Below, one piece after another: positions 42,634-50,554 of a stretch of 64,000 nt of DNA. Source of the stretch: Gemmatimonadota bacterium (lineage in GTDB: Bacteria > Gemmatimonadota > Gemmatimonadetes > Gemmatimonadales > Gemmatimonadaceae); contig JACPFW010000001.1 of assembly GCA_016182795.1 (NCBI GenBank), positions 16,248 through 80,247 on the forward strand. The letters are read 5' to 3'. The notes under the pieces were generated by a model. That model did not search any database. It was not told the origin of the DNA and was given only the letters and a program-made list of their open reading frames with translations. The translations under genes and the position numbers were made by a program. How positions within the stretch are numbered: position 1 is the first letter of the stretch; each line of letters starts with the position of its first letter.

Positions 42634-42840
42634 CGCGCAGGCCCGCCTCGCCGTGCGATGAATGCCGAGCAACGATGCCGTTGTGTGTGAACGAGTTAGC
42701 GCACGATGAGGTGCGCGTTGCCCCGGTCGCGGGGTGTCGTCGGGTCCGGAAACTTCTGCCGGGGCGGAGTCGTCACGCCTCCCTGTGCTGCCAAACGACT
42801 GGCGCAGCGCGACGCCGGGCGCGCAGGGCCAACGCGCAGG

Positions 42841-44334
42841 CTAGACTATGCGCTCGTCGTCCGCAGGCGCGTTGAGCTTGTTGCGCAGCGTGCGAACGCT
42901 GATCCCGAGCAACTCCGCCGCCCGCGTCCGATTGCCCTGCGACGCCACCAGCGCTCGATCAATCAGCTGTCGCTCGGCTTCGGCCACGTTGAACGACGAA
43001 AGGACCAGCAGTCCGCCCCCGCGGTCGCCCGACGTAGTCGCGGTTTCCACGGAGGTCGGCGATGGGCGCGACGCTGGGGGCGTCGTCGGTCGCGGCAGGG
43101 GCGCGGCCGGCGGCGTGACCACCGGCGGTGACTGCTCGACCGACTGCATCCCATGCACCGGGGTCAGTCCGTAGCGGGCGCTCTCAAAGGCTTGCGGCTG
43201 CAGTATTGCATCGGCGGTGAAGATGACCGCACGTTCCACCGCGTGCTGGAGCTCGCGCACATTGCCCGGCCAGCGCTGTGTGTTGAGGTATTCGAGCGTC
43301 TCCGGCGCGATGCCGTCCACCGCCTTGCCAATTTCGGCGGCCGCGCGCATGGCGAAGCGGTGGGCGAGCAGCGGAATGTCGTCCGGACGTTCGCGCAGCG
43401 GCGGAATCAGCATCGGGATGACGCTGAGCCGGTAGTACAAGTCCTGCCGGAACTGCCCCTGGGCCACGTCGGCCCCGAGGTCACGATTCGTGGTGGCGAT
43501 GATGCGCACGTCGACGCGCACCGGCGAACTGCCACCCACACGCTCAAACTCCCGTTCCTGCAGCACGCGGAGCAGCTTGGCCTGCAGGTCGAGCCGCATC
43601 TCGCTGATCTCATCGAGCAGCAGTGTCCCGCCGTCCGCGCGCTCGAACGCGCCTTCGACGCGCCTCACCGCTCCCGTGAAGGCCCCGCGCTCGTGGCCAA
43701 ACAGCGCGCTCTCAATCAGCCCCTCGGGAAGGGCCGCGCAATTCAGCTGGACGAAGGGATGGTCACGGCGCTCGCTCTGGTCGTGAATGGCGCGGGCAAA
43801 CAGCTCCTTGCCGGTGCCGCTTTCGCCCTGCAGGAGCACCGTCGCCTTGGTTGGCGCCGCCATCGCCACCGTGCGCATGAGCCGGCGAATCGGCTCCGAG
43901 TCGCCGATGATCTGGCGCTCGCTGCGGAACTCCATGACCTCCCGGCGCAGCGCCTCGTTTTCGCGCTTCAGACGCACCAGTTCCAGCGCCTGGGTGACGG
44001 CCAGCTCCAGCTGCTGCGGGCGGACGGGCTTGGTGATGTAGTCCACGGCCCCCGCGCGGATGCTGGCTACCGCGTGCTCGATGCTGGCGTAGCCAGTGAG
44101 CATGATCAGCGGCACTTCGCAGGCGTCGCGCCGCAGCATCGCCAGGAACTCGAGCCCGGTCAGTCCCGGCATCCGGTAGTCCGAGATGATCAGGTCGATG
44201 CCGCCCTTGGCGAGCACCTGGAGCGCCTCTGGCACACTGTGCGCGCCGACCACCGAGTGTCCGACTTGCGTCAGCGCATCTTCAATTATCAGCGCGACCG
44301 ACGGCTCGTCGTCGACGCAAAGGATAGTGGCCAT
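42841..44334 (-). CDS. Sigma-54-dependent response regulator (FlrC/FleR/FlgR type)
   Basis: 497 residues. Receiver with VDDE (8-9 acidic), D52 in ISDYRMPGLTG and K102 in TKP; AAA+ domain with Walker A GESGTGKELF (170-179), GAFTGA (217-222) which contacts sigma-54, and Walker B GGTLLLDEISEM; C-terminal Fis-type HTH (GNRTRAAELLGISVRTLRNK). The ATG at 44334 starts MATILCVDDE. Genes of this class activate early and middle flagellar promoters, and five -24/-12 elements occur in this window. A dedicated kinase is not adjacent. Confidence 0.93.
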   Translation of the reverse strand: MATILCVDDEPSVALIIEDALTQVGHSVVGAHSVPEALQVLAKGGIDLIISDYRMPGLTGLEFLAMLRRDACEVPLIMLTGYASIEHAVASIRAGAVDYITKPVRPQQLELAVTQALELVRLKRENEALRREVMEFRSERQIIGDSEPIRRLMRTVAMAAPTKATVLLQGESGTGKELFARAIHDQSERRDHPFVQLNCAALPEGLIESALFGHERGAFTGAVRRVEGAFERADGGTLLLDEISEMRLDLQAKLLRVLQEREFERVGGSSPVRVDVRIIATTNRDLGADVAQGQFRQDLYYRLSVIPMLIPPLRERPDDIPLLAHRFAMRAAAEIGKAVDGIAPETLEYLNTQRWPGNVRELQHAVERAVIFTADAILQPQAFESARYGLTPVHGMQSVEQSPPVVTPPAAPLPRPTTPPASRPSPTSVETATTSGDRGGGLLVLSSFNVAEAERQLIDRALVASQGNRTRAAELLGISVRTLRNKLNAPADDERIV

Positions 44335-44437
44335 GAGACGGGGCGGGGGGTTTGGTGCGATTCTTGCACCGTAAATTGGCACCGCCCCTGCAGAGAAGCA
44401 ATCGTCCGGCGTCCCGCCGCGTCGCGCCGCCGACAGT

Positions 44438-44794
44438 TCAGCAGAGCCGGTCGACGAGACGCGCGTGCCCCACTGACAGGCCGCCGTATCGCGAGATCGC
44501 GTCCGATACCGCCTGCAGTTCGGCGCTCTCGTCGCGCAGCGCGGCCGAGCGCGCCTCCAGCATGTGCAGCAGATCGGCATGGCTGCGCCGCACCCGTTCG
44601 GCCGCCGCCTCGGTGCGGCCATCCACCGGGCGTCCTTCCAGTCGCAGCCGTTGCGAGATGCGGTCGACGACCGCGTCCACGGAATCGAGCAGCTCTACGG
44701 CGCTCTCGATGTCGTCGTTCACCTTGTCCCGTGCCGCGTCGAGCACCCGCGCGAGGTGCTCAAAGTGGTCGGCCGCCGATCGCCGGTCGCTCAT
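44438..44794 (-). CDS. FliT-like helical protein downstream of fliS
   Basis: 118 residues, all-helical, charged (DIESAVELLDSVDAVVDRIS and LLHMLEARSAALRDESAE). The size and place directly after fliS fit FliT, the FliD chaperone, but no diagnostic motif is visible. Its start overlaps the fliS stop by four bases. Confidence 0.65.
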   Translation of the reverse strand: MSDRRSAADHFEHLARVLDAARDKVNDDIESAVELLDSVDAVVDRISQRLRLEGRPVDGRTEAAAERVRRSHADLLHMLEARSAALRDESAELQAVSDAISRYGGLSVGHARLVDRLC

Positions 44795-45186
44795 GCGACG
44801 GCCACGTGCTCCGGCTTGGCCTGCGCAACCTCCGCAAAGGCGTCGCGCAGCTGCCGCAGCATGCTGATGATGCGGTCGAGCCGGCCAAGATCGGGGTGCA
44901 CGCCGAGCGCGCTCAGTTCGCCGAGGGTGAAGGCGTAGACCGAGGCGAGGCGGTCCGCCAGATCGCCGCCGCGCTCGCGGTCGAGTGCCGCCAGCAGGTC
45001 GCCGAGCAGCAGCCGCGACCGGTCGAGCGCGGGCAGCGTGACGGCCAGATTACCCATGGTGACGCCCGTCCGCGCCCGCGTCAGCGCGCTCAGGGTGGCG
45101 TCGAAGGTGATGACAACGAGCCGCGCTGGCGATGAGGACAGCACTTCCATTTCACGGTACGCCTGCGCATTCGCGGGCAGTGGCAT
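44791..45186 (-). CDS. fliS: Flagellin export chaperone FliS
   Basis: 131 residues. ANAQAYREMEVLSSSPARLV and ITFDATLSALTRART match the FliS core (NaYrq.ev.tasp..Li..lydga), with the VYAFTLGELSALGV helix at the C-terminal half. GGGAG precedes the ATG at 45186. Keeps flagellin unfolded for export. Confidence 0.93.
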   Translation of the reverse strand: MPLPANAQAYREMEVLSSSPARLVVITFDATLSALTRARTGVTMGNLAVTLPALDRSRLLLGDLLAALDRERGGDLADRLASVYAFTLGELSALGVHPDLGRLDRIISMLRQLRDAFAEVAQAKPEHVAVA

Positions 45187-45215
45187 CGAAGGACTCCCGG
45201 TGGTGTTCGCTCTCA

Positions 45216-45242
45216 GTATCGGCTGATGTCGCGTCAATTCTG
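45216..45242 (-). promoter_or_regulatory. Probable sigma-28 promoter of fliS
   Basis: Minus-strand -10 GCCGATAC (45223-45216) with a weak -35-like CAGAATTG 11 bases upstream, inside the fliD-fliS gap and fliD end. The leader would be about 22 bases. Confidence 0.5.
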
Positions 45243-47915
45243 CTTCGTATTGAGCGCCGATCCGAGCGCCATCCCAAGCGACTGCGCCTTCGCCATTGCC
45301 GCCTCCATTGCAATGAACTGCCGCGTCAGCGCGGCCCGCCGTTCAGCGAGCATTTGCTCCGCGCGCGACGCGCGCGCGCCCAGGCGGTCGGACTGCGCCG
45401 TCAGCGAGTTTAACTGCTGGTCAACGCTACCCGTCCCAGTGGCGACCACCGCCTCGGCCAGTTGCTGCACCAATCCTCCGACGCCGAGGCTCACTTGTAC
45501 GGTGCCCATCGCGCCCGCCGTTGCGCCGGTGTAGCGCAGGACAAGGCCCTCGGTGTTGTCGCCCGTGCCACCCGTCAGCAGTTGGCCGCGTCCCGTGGCT
45601 GTAGCGCCGTTGATGGTGCCCGCCACGTCGAGGCCGACATATGCTTGTGCGGCGATGCCCAAGCTGGCCGTGCCGTCGCCGCTGCCAGGCGCATACGAGA
45701 CCGTGAAGCCGCCGGTGGCGCCGTAGTCGGTGGACTGCAGTGTCAGCTGGGAATTGTCGACGGCGGCCGTGAGGTGCATCCGCGACAGCGCGAACGCCGC
45801 GTTGAGCCGCGCCGCGACGTTGGCGATGCTGTCGCCATTGGTCAGCGTGAGGTTCGTCGAGACGCCGGTGGCGGCATCGAGGACGGTCATCGTGTCCGGC
45901 GTCCCCGTCGTGGCATAGGTATTCCACGCCGCGCCCGTCACCGTGGCGAGCGTCGCGGCCCGCGTGATGTCCACTGCATATGGGGTATCACTGGCCTTGG
46001 TGGCGGTGCTGGCCGACACGAAGCTCACGTCCGCGCTCGACGGCGTCGCGCGCAGCGAAAGGACGGCGCGCGCGGCATCGAAGTCCGCGGCCAGTGCCGC
46101 CGAGAGCGTACTCTCTGTGAGCGAGAGGACGCCGTTGGCATCGTGTTGGAGCCCGACGAGCGGCGCAGCGGTGTAGACGCCTGAGAGCCCGGTGAGCGTG
46201 CCCGTGAGGCTCGACGTCAGTGAGCTGGCGATGGAGCGCACGGTGGCGTTGTTGCGAAGGACGCCGCCGGACGCCGTGGCCGTCTTCACAAACGTGCGCA
46301 GTGCGTTGTACGACGTCACAAACTCCTTCACCAGCCCGTTGACGCCCGCGCTGTCTTGCGCCACCGACACCGTGAGCGACTCGCCGGGCGTGGCCTGCAG
46401 CAGGCTCAGCGACACGCCGGCCACGGCATCGGTGAGGGTGTTGGCGTTGCTCTGTATGCGCTGGCCGTCGATGGTCGCGTCCGCATCCGCGCCCGTCACG
46501 AGCACGCGGCTCACCCCGGCCTGACCGCCGTGGCCGGTGTCGAAGGCGCCGAGCGCCACGGTGTCGCCGCCGACCGTCGCCACACCCAGACTGAGCGTCA
46601 GCATCGACTCACCGGCGGTGTCGTCCGTGAGAATTAGCCGGCCCGACGACAGCGTGGCCGTTGCCGGGCGCGTGCCGCTGCCAAAACCGGACGCGGCATT
46701 CAACGCGCTGAGCACGTCGCCGAGCGTCGTGGACGCGGAGATCGCCACGGTGGTTGAGACCGCCGTGCCGTCGCCGCGACGGCCGCTGATGCGCAAGGAG
46801 TCGCCGTCGCCGATACCCAGCGTGCCGCCGCTGGCCTGCAGATCGGTGAGCAGGGTACCGCTGGTCGCCTCTAGGCCCGAGACGGCGTCGGAAAAGCTAT
46901 TGCTCGACACGAGCACCTGCGCTGTGCCCGCGCGACCGCCGCGCAGCACCCCCAGCAGGCCGAGCGCCTGCGCGCTGTCCGGCTGGCTTACCGTGCCGTC
47001 AGCCGAGATCGCCACGTTCGACTCGAGTCGGTACCACGTGACCCCGCTGATCGACTCCGACACCACGCGCGCCGCGCTGGCGTCCCCGACCGCGCTGTTG
47101 ATGCGATCGGCGAGGTCGGTCAGCGAGTCGGTGGCGGTGTCGATCGCGACCGTGCGCCCGGCCACATTGATGGTGGCGGCGGCGGGTGCCGTGGCGCCGA
47201 GCAGCTCGGCGACGGCGGCGTCGGCACTGCGAAACCGCGCCGACTGCACCGCACCGGCGTCGCCGACATTGGTCACTGTCGTGCCGTCACTGAACCCCAA
47301 CGCCGCGAGTGTGCCGGCGGAGGTATCGGTGAGGTCGATGCCGGCGCGACCGGTGCTGTCGCTGGTCAATACCAGCCGATATCCCGTGGTCGACCGCACC
47401 ACCGTAGCGCTGACGCCCGATGGCGAGGTGCCGCTGTCTGCCGCCACCAGCTTGTCGCGCAGTGCAGTCAGTGAATCTGTCGCATCCACGGTGATCGCGC
47501 GCCCATTCACCGCAAACACGCCGCTCACGCCGAGCGCGGTCGTCGACGAGGCAAACGCGGCGCCCCCGAGCTTTTCGGCCGCCGCCAAGCTGCGCACGCT
47601 GACGCTGAAGGACCCGGGGCTGGCCGTGGCCGATGCCGCGGCGCGCACCGCCGAATCGCCGGAGGAGGTGGGGGTGGCGCTGGCGGTGAACAACCGCAGG
47701 GCATCCGGCGCGGCGAGTGCCTTGGCGGCCACGGCGAGCCGGGCCGCCACGCTGCGGAAGTCGTTCCATCCCTTCTGCGCGCTGGCCACAGACGACTGCG
47801 CGGCAGTGATCTGTCCGAGCGTGCGCGACCGGTCGGCCGCGCTGATCTGGTCGAGCAAGTCGCGCCATTGCACGCCGCTGCTCAGGCCGCTGATCGTGCC
47901 AATCGGGTCGCTCAT
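45234..47915 (-). CDS. fliD: Filament cap protein FliD, extended form
   Basis: 893 residues, against 450-650 usually. N-terminal IGTISGLSSGVQWRDLLDQI is the FliD_N start. The C-terminus (NSLTAQSDRLGARASRAEQM and RQFIAMEAAMAKAQSLG) is the FliD_C coiled coil. Between them are at least four segments of the flagellin hook IN type, near residues 145, 265, 398 and 693 (for example SLTALRDKLVAADSG and NVAARLNAAF). The extra domains would protrude from the cap. GGAGG lies 8 bases before the ATG. Preceded by a terminator after fliC, so it depends on read-through or its own promoter. Confidence 0.93.
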   Translation of the reverse strand: MSDPIGTISGLSSGVQWRDLLDQISAADRSRTLGQITAAQSSVASAQKGWNDFRSVAARLAVAAKALAAPDALRLFTASATPTSSGDSAVRAAASATASPGSFSVSVRSLAAAEKLGGAAFASSTTALGVSGVFAVNGRAITVDATDSLTALRDKLVAADSGTSPSGVSATVVRSTTGYRLVLTSDSTGRAGIDLTDTSAGTLAALGFSDGTTVTNVGDAGAVQSARFRSADAAVAELLGATAPAAATINVAGRTVAIDTATDSLTDLADRINSAVGDASAARVVSESISGVTWYRLESNVAISADGTVSQPDSAQALGLLGVLRGGRAGTAQVLVSSNSFSDAVSGLEATSGTLLTDLQASGGTLGIGDGDSLRISGRRGDGTAVSTTVAISASTTLGDVLSALNAASGFGSGTRPATATLSSGRLILTDDTAGESMLTLSLGVATVGGDTVALGAFDTGHGGQAGVSRVLVTGADADATIDGQRIQSNANTLTDAVAGVSLSLLQATPGESLTVSVAQDSAGVNGLVKEFVTSYNALRTFVKTATASGGVLRNNATVRSIASSLTSSLTGTLTGLSGVYTAAPLVGLQHDANGVLSLTESTLSAALAADFDAARAVLSLRATPSSADVSFVSASTATKASDTPYAVDITRAATLATVTGAAWNTYATTGTPDTMTVLDAATGVSTNLTLTNGDSIANVAARLNAAFALSRMHLTAAVDNSQLTLQSTDYGATGGFTVSYAPGSGDGTASLGIAAQAYVGLDVAGTINGATATGRGQLLTGGTGDNTEGLVLRYTGATAGAMGTVQVSLGVGGLVQQLAEAVVATGTGSVDQQLNSLTAQSDRLGARASRAEQMLAERRAALTRQFIAMEAAMAKAQSLGMALGSALNTKQN

Positions 47916-47940
47916 TGGTCACACCTCCGAAAAGGAGCCA

Positions 47941-47966
47941 CCCCGGGGCCGTTGCCGGCCCCGGGG
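47941..47966 (-). terminator. Terminator between fliC and fliD
   Basis: CCCCGGGGCCG-TTGC-CGGCCCCGGGG, an 11-bp perfect stem, 38 bases after the fliC stop. TTTT comes about 7 bases after the stem on the minus strand, so it may be leaky. Confidence 0.7.
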
Positions 47967-48004
47967 ATTCACGATGCCTCGCGGCGTCGTGGGCTTGTCG
48001 ATCA

Positions 48005-49105
48005 TCAGCTGAGCAGGCGGAGCACGCCCTGGCCCGACTGGTTGGCCTGCGCCAGCATGGCGACGCCGGCCTGCGACAGGATCTGGTTCTTCGAGAACTT
48101 GGTCATCTCTTCCGCCATGTCGACGTCACGGATCGTGCTCTCGGCCGCGGCGAAGTTCTGCACCGTGGTCTTGAGGTTCGAGATGGCGTTGTCGATGCGG
48201 CTCTGGCCGGCGCCGATGACGCCGAGGGCCGTGTTGACTTTGCCGATGGCGGTGTCGATTGCGCTGAGCGCGGTGGCGGCGTTGGCACGCGTGTCCACCG
48301 TGGACGCGTTCACGCCCAGCGTGGACGTCGTCAGGTCGAGCGAGCTGCCGCTGATCGAGATCACGTCGTTCGTGGTGTACGCGCCCGACGCGCCGACGAG
48401 GAAGGTGCCCGAACCGCCGCCGACCGTGACGTTCATGCCGTTCAGGGTCCCGTCATTGACGCTGGTGTTGGTGCGCACGGTGATGCCGAACTGCGAGAAG
48501 TTCAGCGACTGGTTGGCGCCGGAGGTGACGGCGAGCGTCTGGTTTACCGACCCGTTGGACAGCGTGGCCACGCCAGCGGCGGCCGACAGCGTGTACGAAC
48601 CGGCGGCGGCGCCGCTGAGCTGCACGTCATAGACGCCAGCGGTGGCGGTGGAGAGCGCCGTGGAGGACGAGTTCACGGTGGCGCCAAAGCCGCCGTTGAG
48701 CAGGGTCTGGCCCTGGAACTTCGTGGTGTCAACCGTGCGGCTGATTTCCGACTGCAGCGCCGTGAACTCGGCGTTGATGCGCGACCGGCCGGCCGAGTCG
48801 ACGCTGTCGGACGCGGCCTGCGCCGACAGTTCCTTCATGCGCTCGAGCATGTTCTGGATCGCGCTCGCCGCGCCTTCGGCGATGGCGTACACCGAGTTGG
48901 CCTGCTCGGCATTGCGGGACGCCTGGTTGTACGCGCGAATGTCCGACCGCAGGACGTTCGCGATGCCGAGGCCGGCGGCGTCGTCGCTGGCCTTGTTGAT
49001 GCGGAAGCCGCTTGAAAGCTTCTCGGTCGAGGACGCGAGGGCCTTGTTCACGTTTCCGAGATTCCGCGCCGCCTGCAGTGCGGGGACGTTCGTGTTGATG
49101 CGCAT
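48005..49105 (-). CDS. fliC: Flagellin
   Basis: 366 residues. N-terminal D0/D1 MRINTNVPALQAARNLGNVN, LSSGFRINKASDDAAGLGIA and the C-terminal ETVVQNFAAAESTIRDVDMA-like region (FAAAESTIRDVDMAEEMTKF, then QANQSGQGVLRLLS). The central variable domain is Ser/Thr/Gly-rich, giving many possible O-glycosylation sites. It is the only flagellin in the window, followed by a terminator. GGGAG is the ribosome site. Confidence 0.97.
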   Translation of the reverse strand: MRINTNVPALQAARNLGNVNKALASSTEKLSSGFRINKASDDAAGLGIANVLRSDIRAYNQASRNAEQANSVYAIAEGAASAIQNMLERMKELSAQAASDSVDSAGRSRINAEFTALQSEISRTVDTTKFQGQTLLNGGFGATVNSSSTALSTATAGVYDVQLSGAAAGSYTLSAAAGVATLSNGSVNQTLAVTSGANQSLNFSQFGITVRTNTSVNDGTLNGMNVTVGGGSGTFLVGASGAYTTNDVISISGSSLDLTTSTLGVNASTVDTRANAATALSAIDTAIGKVNTALGVIGAGQSRIDNAISNLKTTVQNFAAAESTIRDVDMAEEMTKFSKNQILSQAGVAMLAQANQSGQGVLRLLS

Positions 49106-49122
49106 AGCCTACTCCCTGGGCT
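49106..49122 (-). promoter_or_regulatory. GGA hairpin over the fliC ribosome-binding site (candidate CsrA site)
   Basis: Minus-strand AGCC-CAGGGAGTA-GGCT: a 4-bp stem exposes GGGAG, which is both the Shine-Dalgarno and a GGA motif, directly before the ATG. This resembles the second CsrA site of the Bacillus hag leader. Confidence 0.55.
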
Positions 49123-49128
49123 GGTCGT

Positions 49129-49148
49129 CGAGGGATTCCGTTCCCTCG
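49129..49148 (-). promoter_or_regulatory. Upstream GGA hairpin in the fliC leader (candidate CsrA site)
   Basis: Minus-strand CGAGGGA-ACGGAA-TCCCTCG: a 7-bp perfect stem with a six-base loop that contains GGA, the classical CsrA target layout. It lies 24 bases before the start codon. Confidence 0.65.
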
Positions 49149-49184
49149 TGCCGCTCCGCCGAGGTGCGGGGCGGGCATTCTCCA

Positions 49185-49211
49185 GTATCGGGGCACCTCG
49201 GTACAACTTGA
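49185..49211 (-). promoter_or_regulatory. Sigma-28 promoter of fliC
   Basis: Minus-strand TCAAGTTG-N11-CCCGATAC against the consensus TAAAGTTT-N11-GCCGATAA, with the correct 11-base spacing. The leader of about 73 bases contains the two GGA hairpins. It starts in the gap right after the 49222 gene. Confidence 0.82.
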
Positions 49212-49221
49212 GTGGGGTGCA

Positions 49222-50493
49222 TCACGACGACCCAAGAGTCGCGCGAATGGACGCGGCCCAGTGTGTGCTTTCCGCCGTCGCTTCACGCAGGCGAGATCCC
49301 ACGCCCAGCGCGTTGGCCATGTCGCGCGCCTCGAGGAAACGCGCATGCTCCACGGCGTTCGCGAGGTGCAGCACGTGGGCGAGCTTGCCCTCGCCTTGCA
49401 GAAGCGCCGTGCATACCGCCGGCGGCGCGTGCACGCGCTCCAGCAGCTGGTCGAGGGGCACGCCCATGAGCGCATCGAGCATCGAAAGCAGACCGCCGAG
49501 GAAGTACGGCGAGGCGTCCGCCCCGTGCTCCACATACCCGCCAATCACCTCACAGAAGCGCGCCCGCTCCAGTGCGACGCGCAGGTGCTCCTCGTCCACG
49601 CCTGACCGTCGCGGGATGCTCGCCACCAGGAGAATAGCGAGCCACTGATAGAGCGCGTCGCGCCCGACGAGCTGCAGGGCTTTGCGCGCCGACGTGACGC
49701 CGCGGAATCCGTACGCCGCGCTGTTGGCCAGCCGCAGCAGTTTGATCATCAGCGTGGGATCGGCATGGAATCCCGCCTCCACGTACGCGTCGCTCGCGGC
49801 GGTGTTGCGCAGGCGCTGCATCACCATGGCGACGGCGGCAATCACCGGAGGCATGTCCCGGCCGCTGACGGTCTCGGCGCGACCGAAGTGCCATCCTTGG
49901 AACAGGTCGAAGCCCACCTCGTAGGCGAGTTCAAACTCCTCGGGCGTCTCCACCTTCTCGGCCACCAGCGTCAGCGCATGCCGCCGTCGCAGATCGCGCA
50001 CCGTGTTGATCAGGCGATCGGTCGGCATCGACATCTCGAGCTTCACGATGTGCGCGAGGTGCATCAGCGGCGCCGTTGGACCTTGCGGCTCGAAGTCGTC
50101 GAGGGCGAGGCGAAAGCCGGCCGCGCGCGCGCGTTGCATGGCCGCGAATACGCCGTCGGTGGCCGTCGTATCCTCGAGAATCTCCAGGACGTACTGCGAC
50201 GGATCCAGCACGCTCCACACGTCCTGTACGAGCAGTTGTTGCGGCACATTCACCCACGCGTGGGCCCGGCCCACCAACTCCTCGAGGCCGATGCCGAGGA
50301 CCGCGTTGGCCAGCGTGATGTTGGTCATCAGACTGGCGTCGAGCGAGCCGGCCTCGTCACGCGTGGTGCTGTCGCGGTACAGCAACTCGTACCCGACGAC
50401 GTCGAGCGTGCGGTCAAACAAGGGTTGTCGGGCGACTAGCAGCTCGACCTGCGAATCGGTAGTGACATGCATGGCGGTGGCGTCCAAGGTCAC
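49222..50493 (-). CDS. EAL-like/HDOD signalling protein
   Basis: 423 residues. The EAL-like N-terminal half starts ARQPLFDRTLDVVGYELLYR (with YELLYR in place of the EALLR motif) and ends near FQGWHFGRAETVSG. Several catalytic acids of active EAL domains are not evident, so phosphodiesterase activity is doubtful. The C-terminal HDOD half (DPTLMIKLLRLANSAAYGFR) matches the 11248 protein. The GTG at 50493 and an ATG seven codons later are both possible starts. It lies between the glycosyltransferase and fliC. Confidence 0.85.
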   Translation of the reverse strand: MTLDATAMHVTTDSQVELLVARQPLFDRTLDVVGYELLYRDSTTRDEAGSLDASLMTNITLANAVLGIGLEELVGRAHAWVNVPQQLLVQDVWSVLDPSQYVLEILEDTTATDGVFAAMQRARAAGFRLALDDFEPQGPTAPLMHLAHIVKLEMSMPTDRLINTVRDLRRRHALTLVAEKVETPEEFELAYEVGFDLFQGWHFGRAETVSGRDMPPVIAAVAMVMQRLRNTAASDAYVEAGFHADPTLMIKLLRLANSAAYGFRGVTSARKALQLVGRDALYQWLAILLVASIPRRSGVDEEHLRVALERARFCEVIGGYVEHGADASPYFLGGLLSMLDALMGVPLDQLLERVHAPPAVCTALLQGEGKLAHVLHLANAVEHARFLEARDMANALGVGSRLREATAESTHWAASIRATLGSS

Positions 50494-50554
50494 GAAGAAC
50501 GTCTCACCCTAAGGATCGGCCGCCCGCGCCGTTTCCAAAGGAAGCCGAGCGGTC

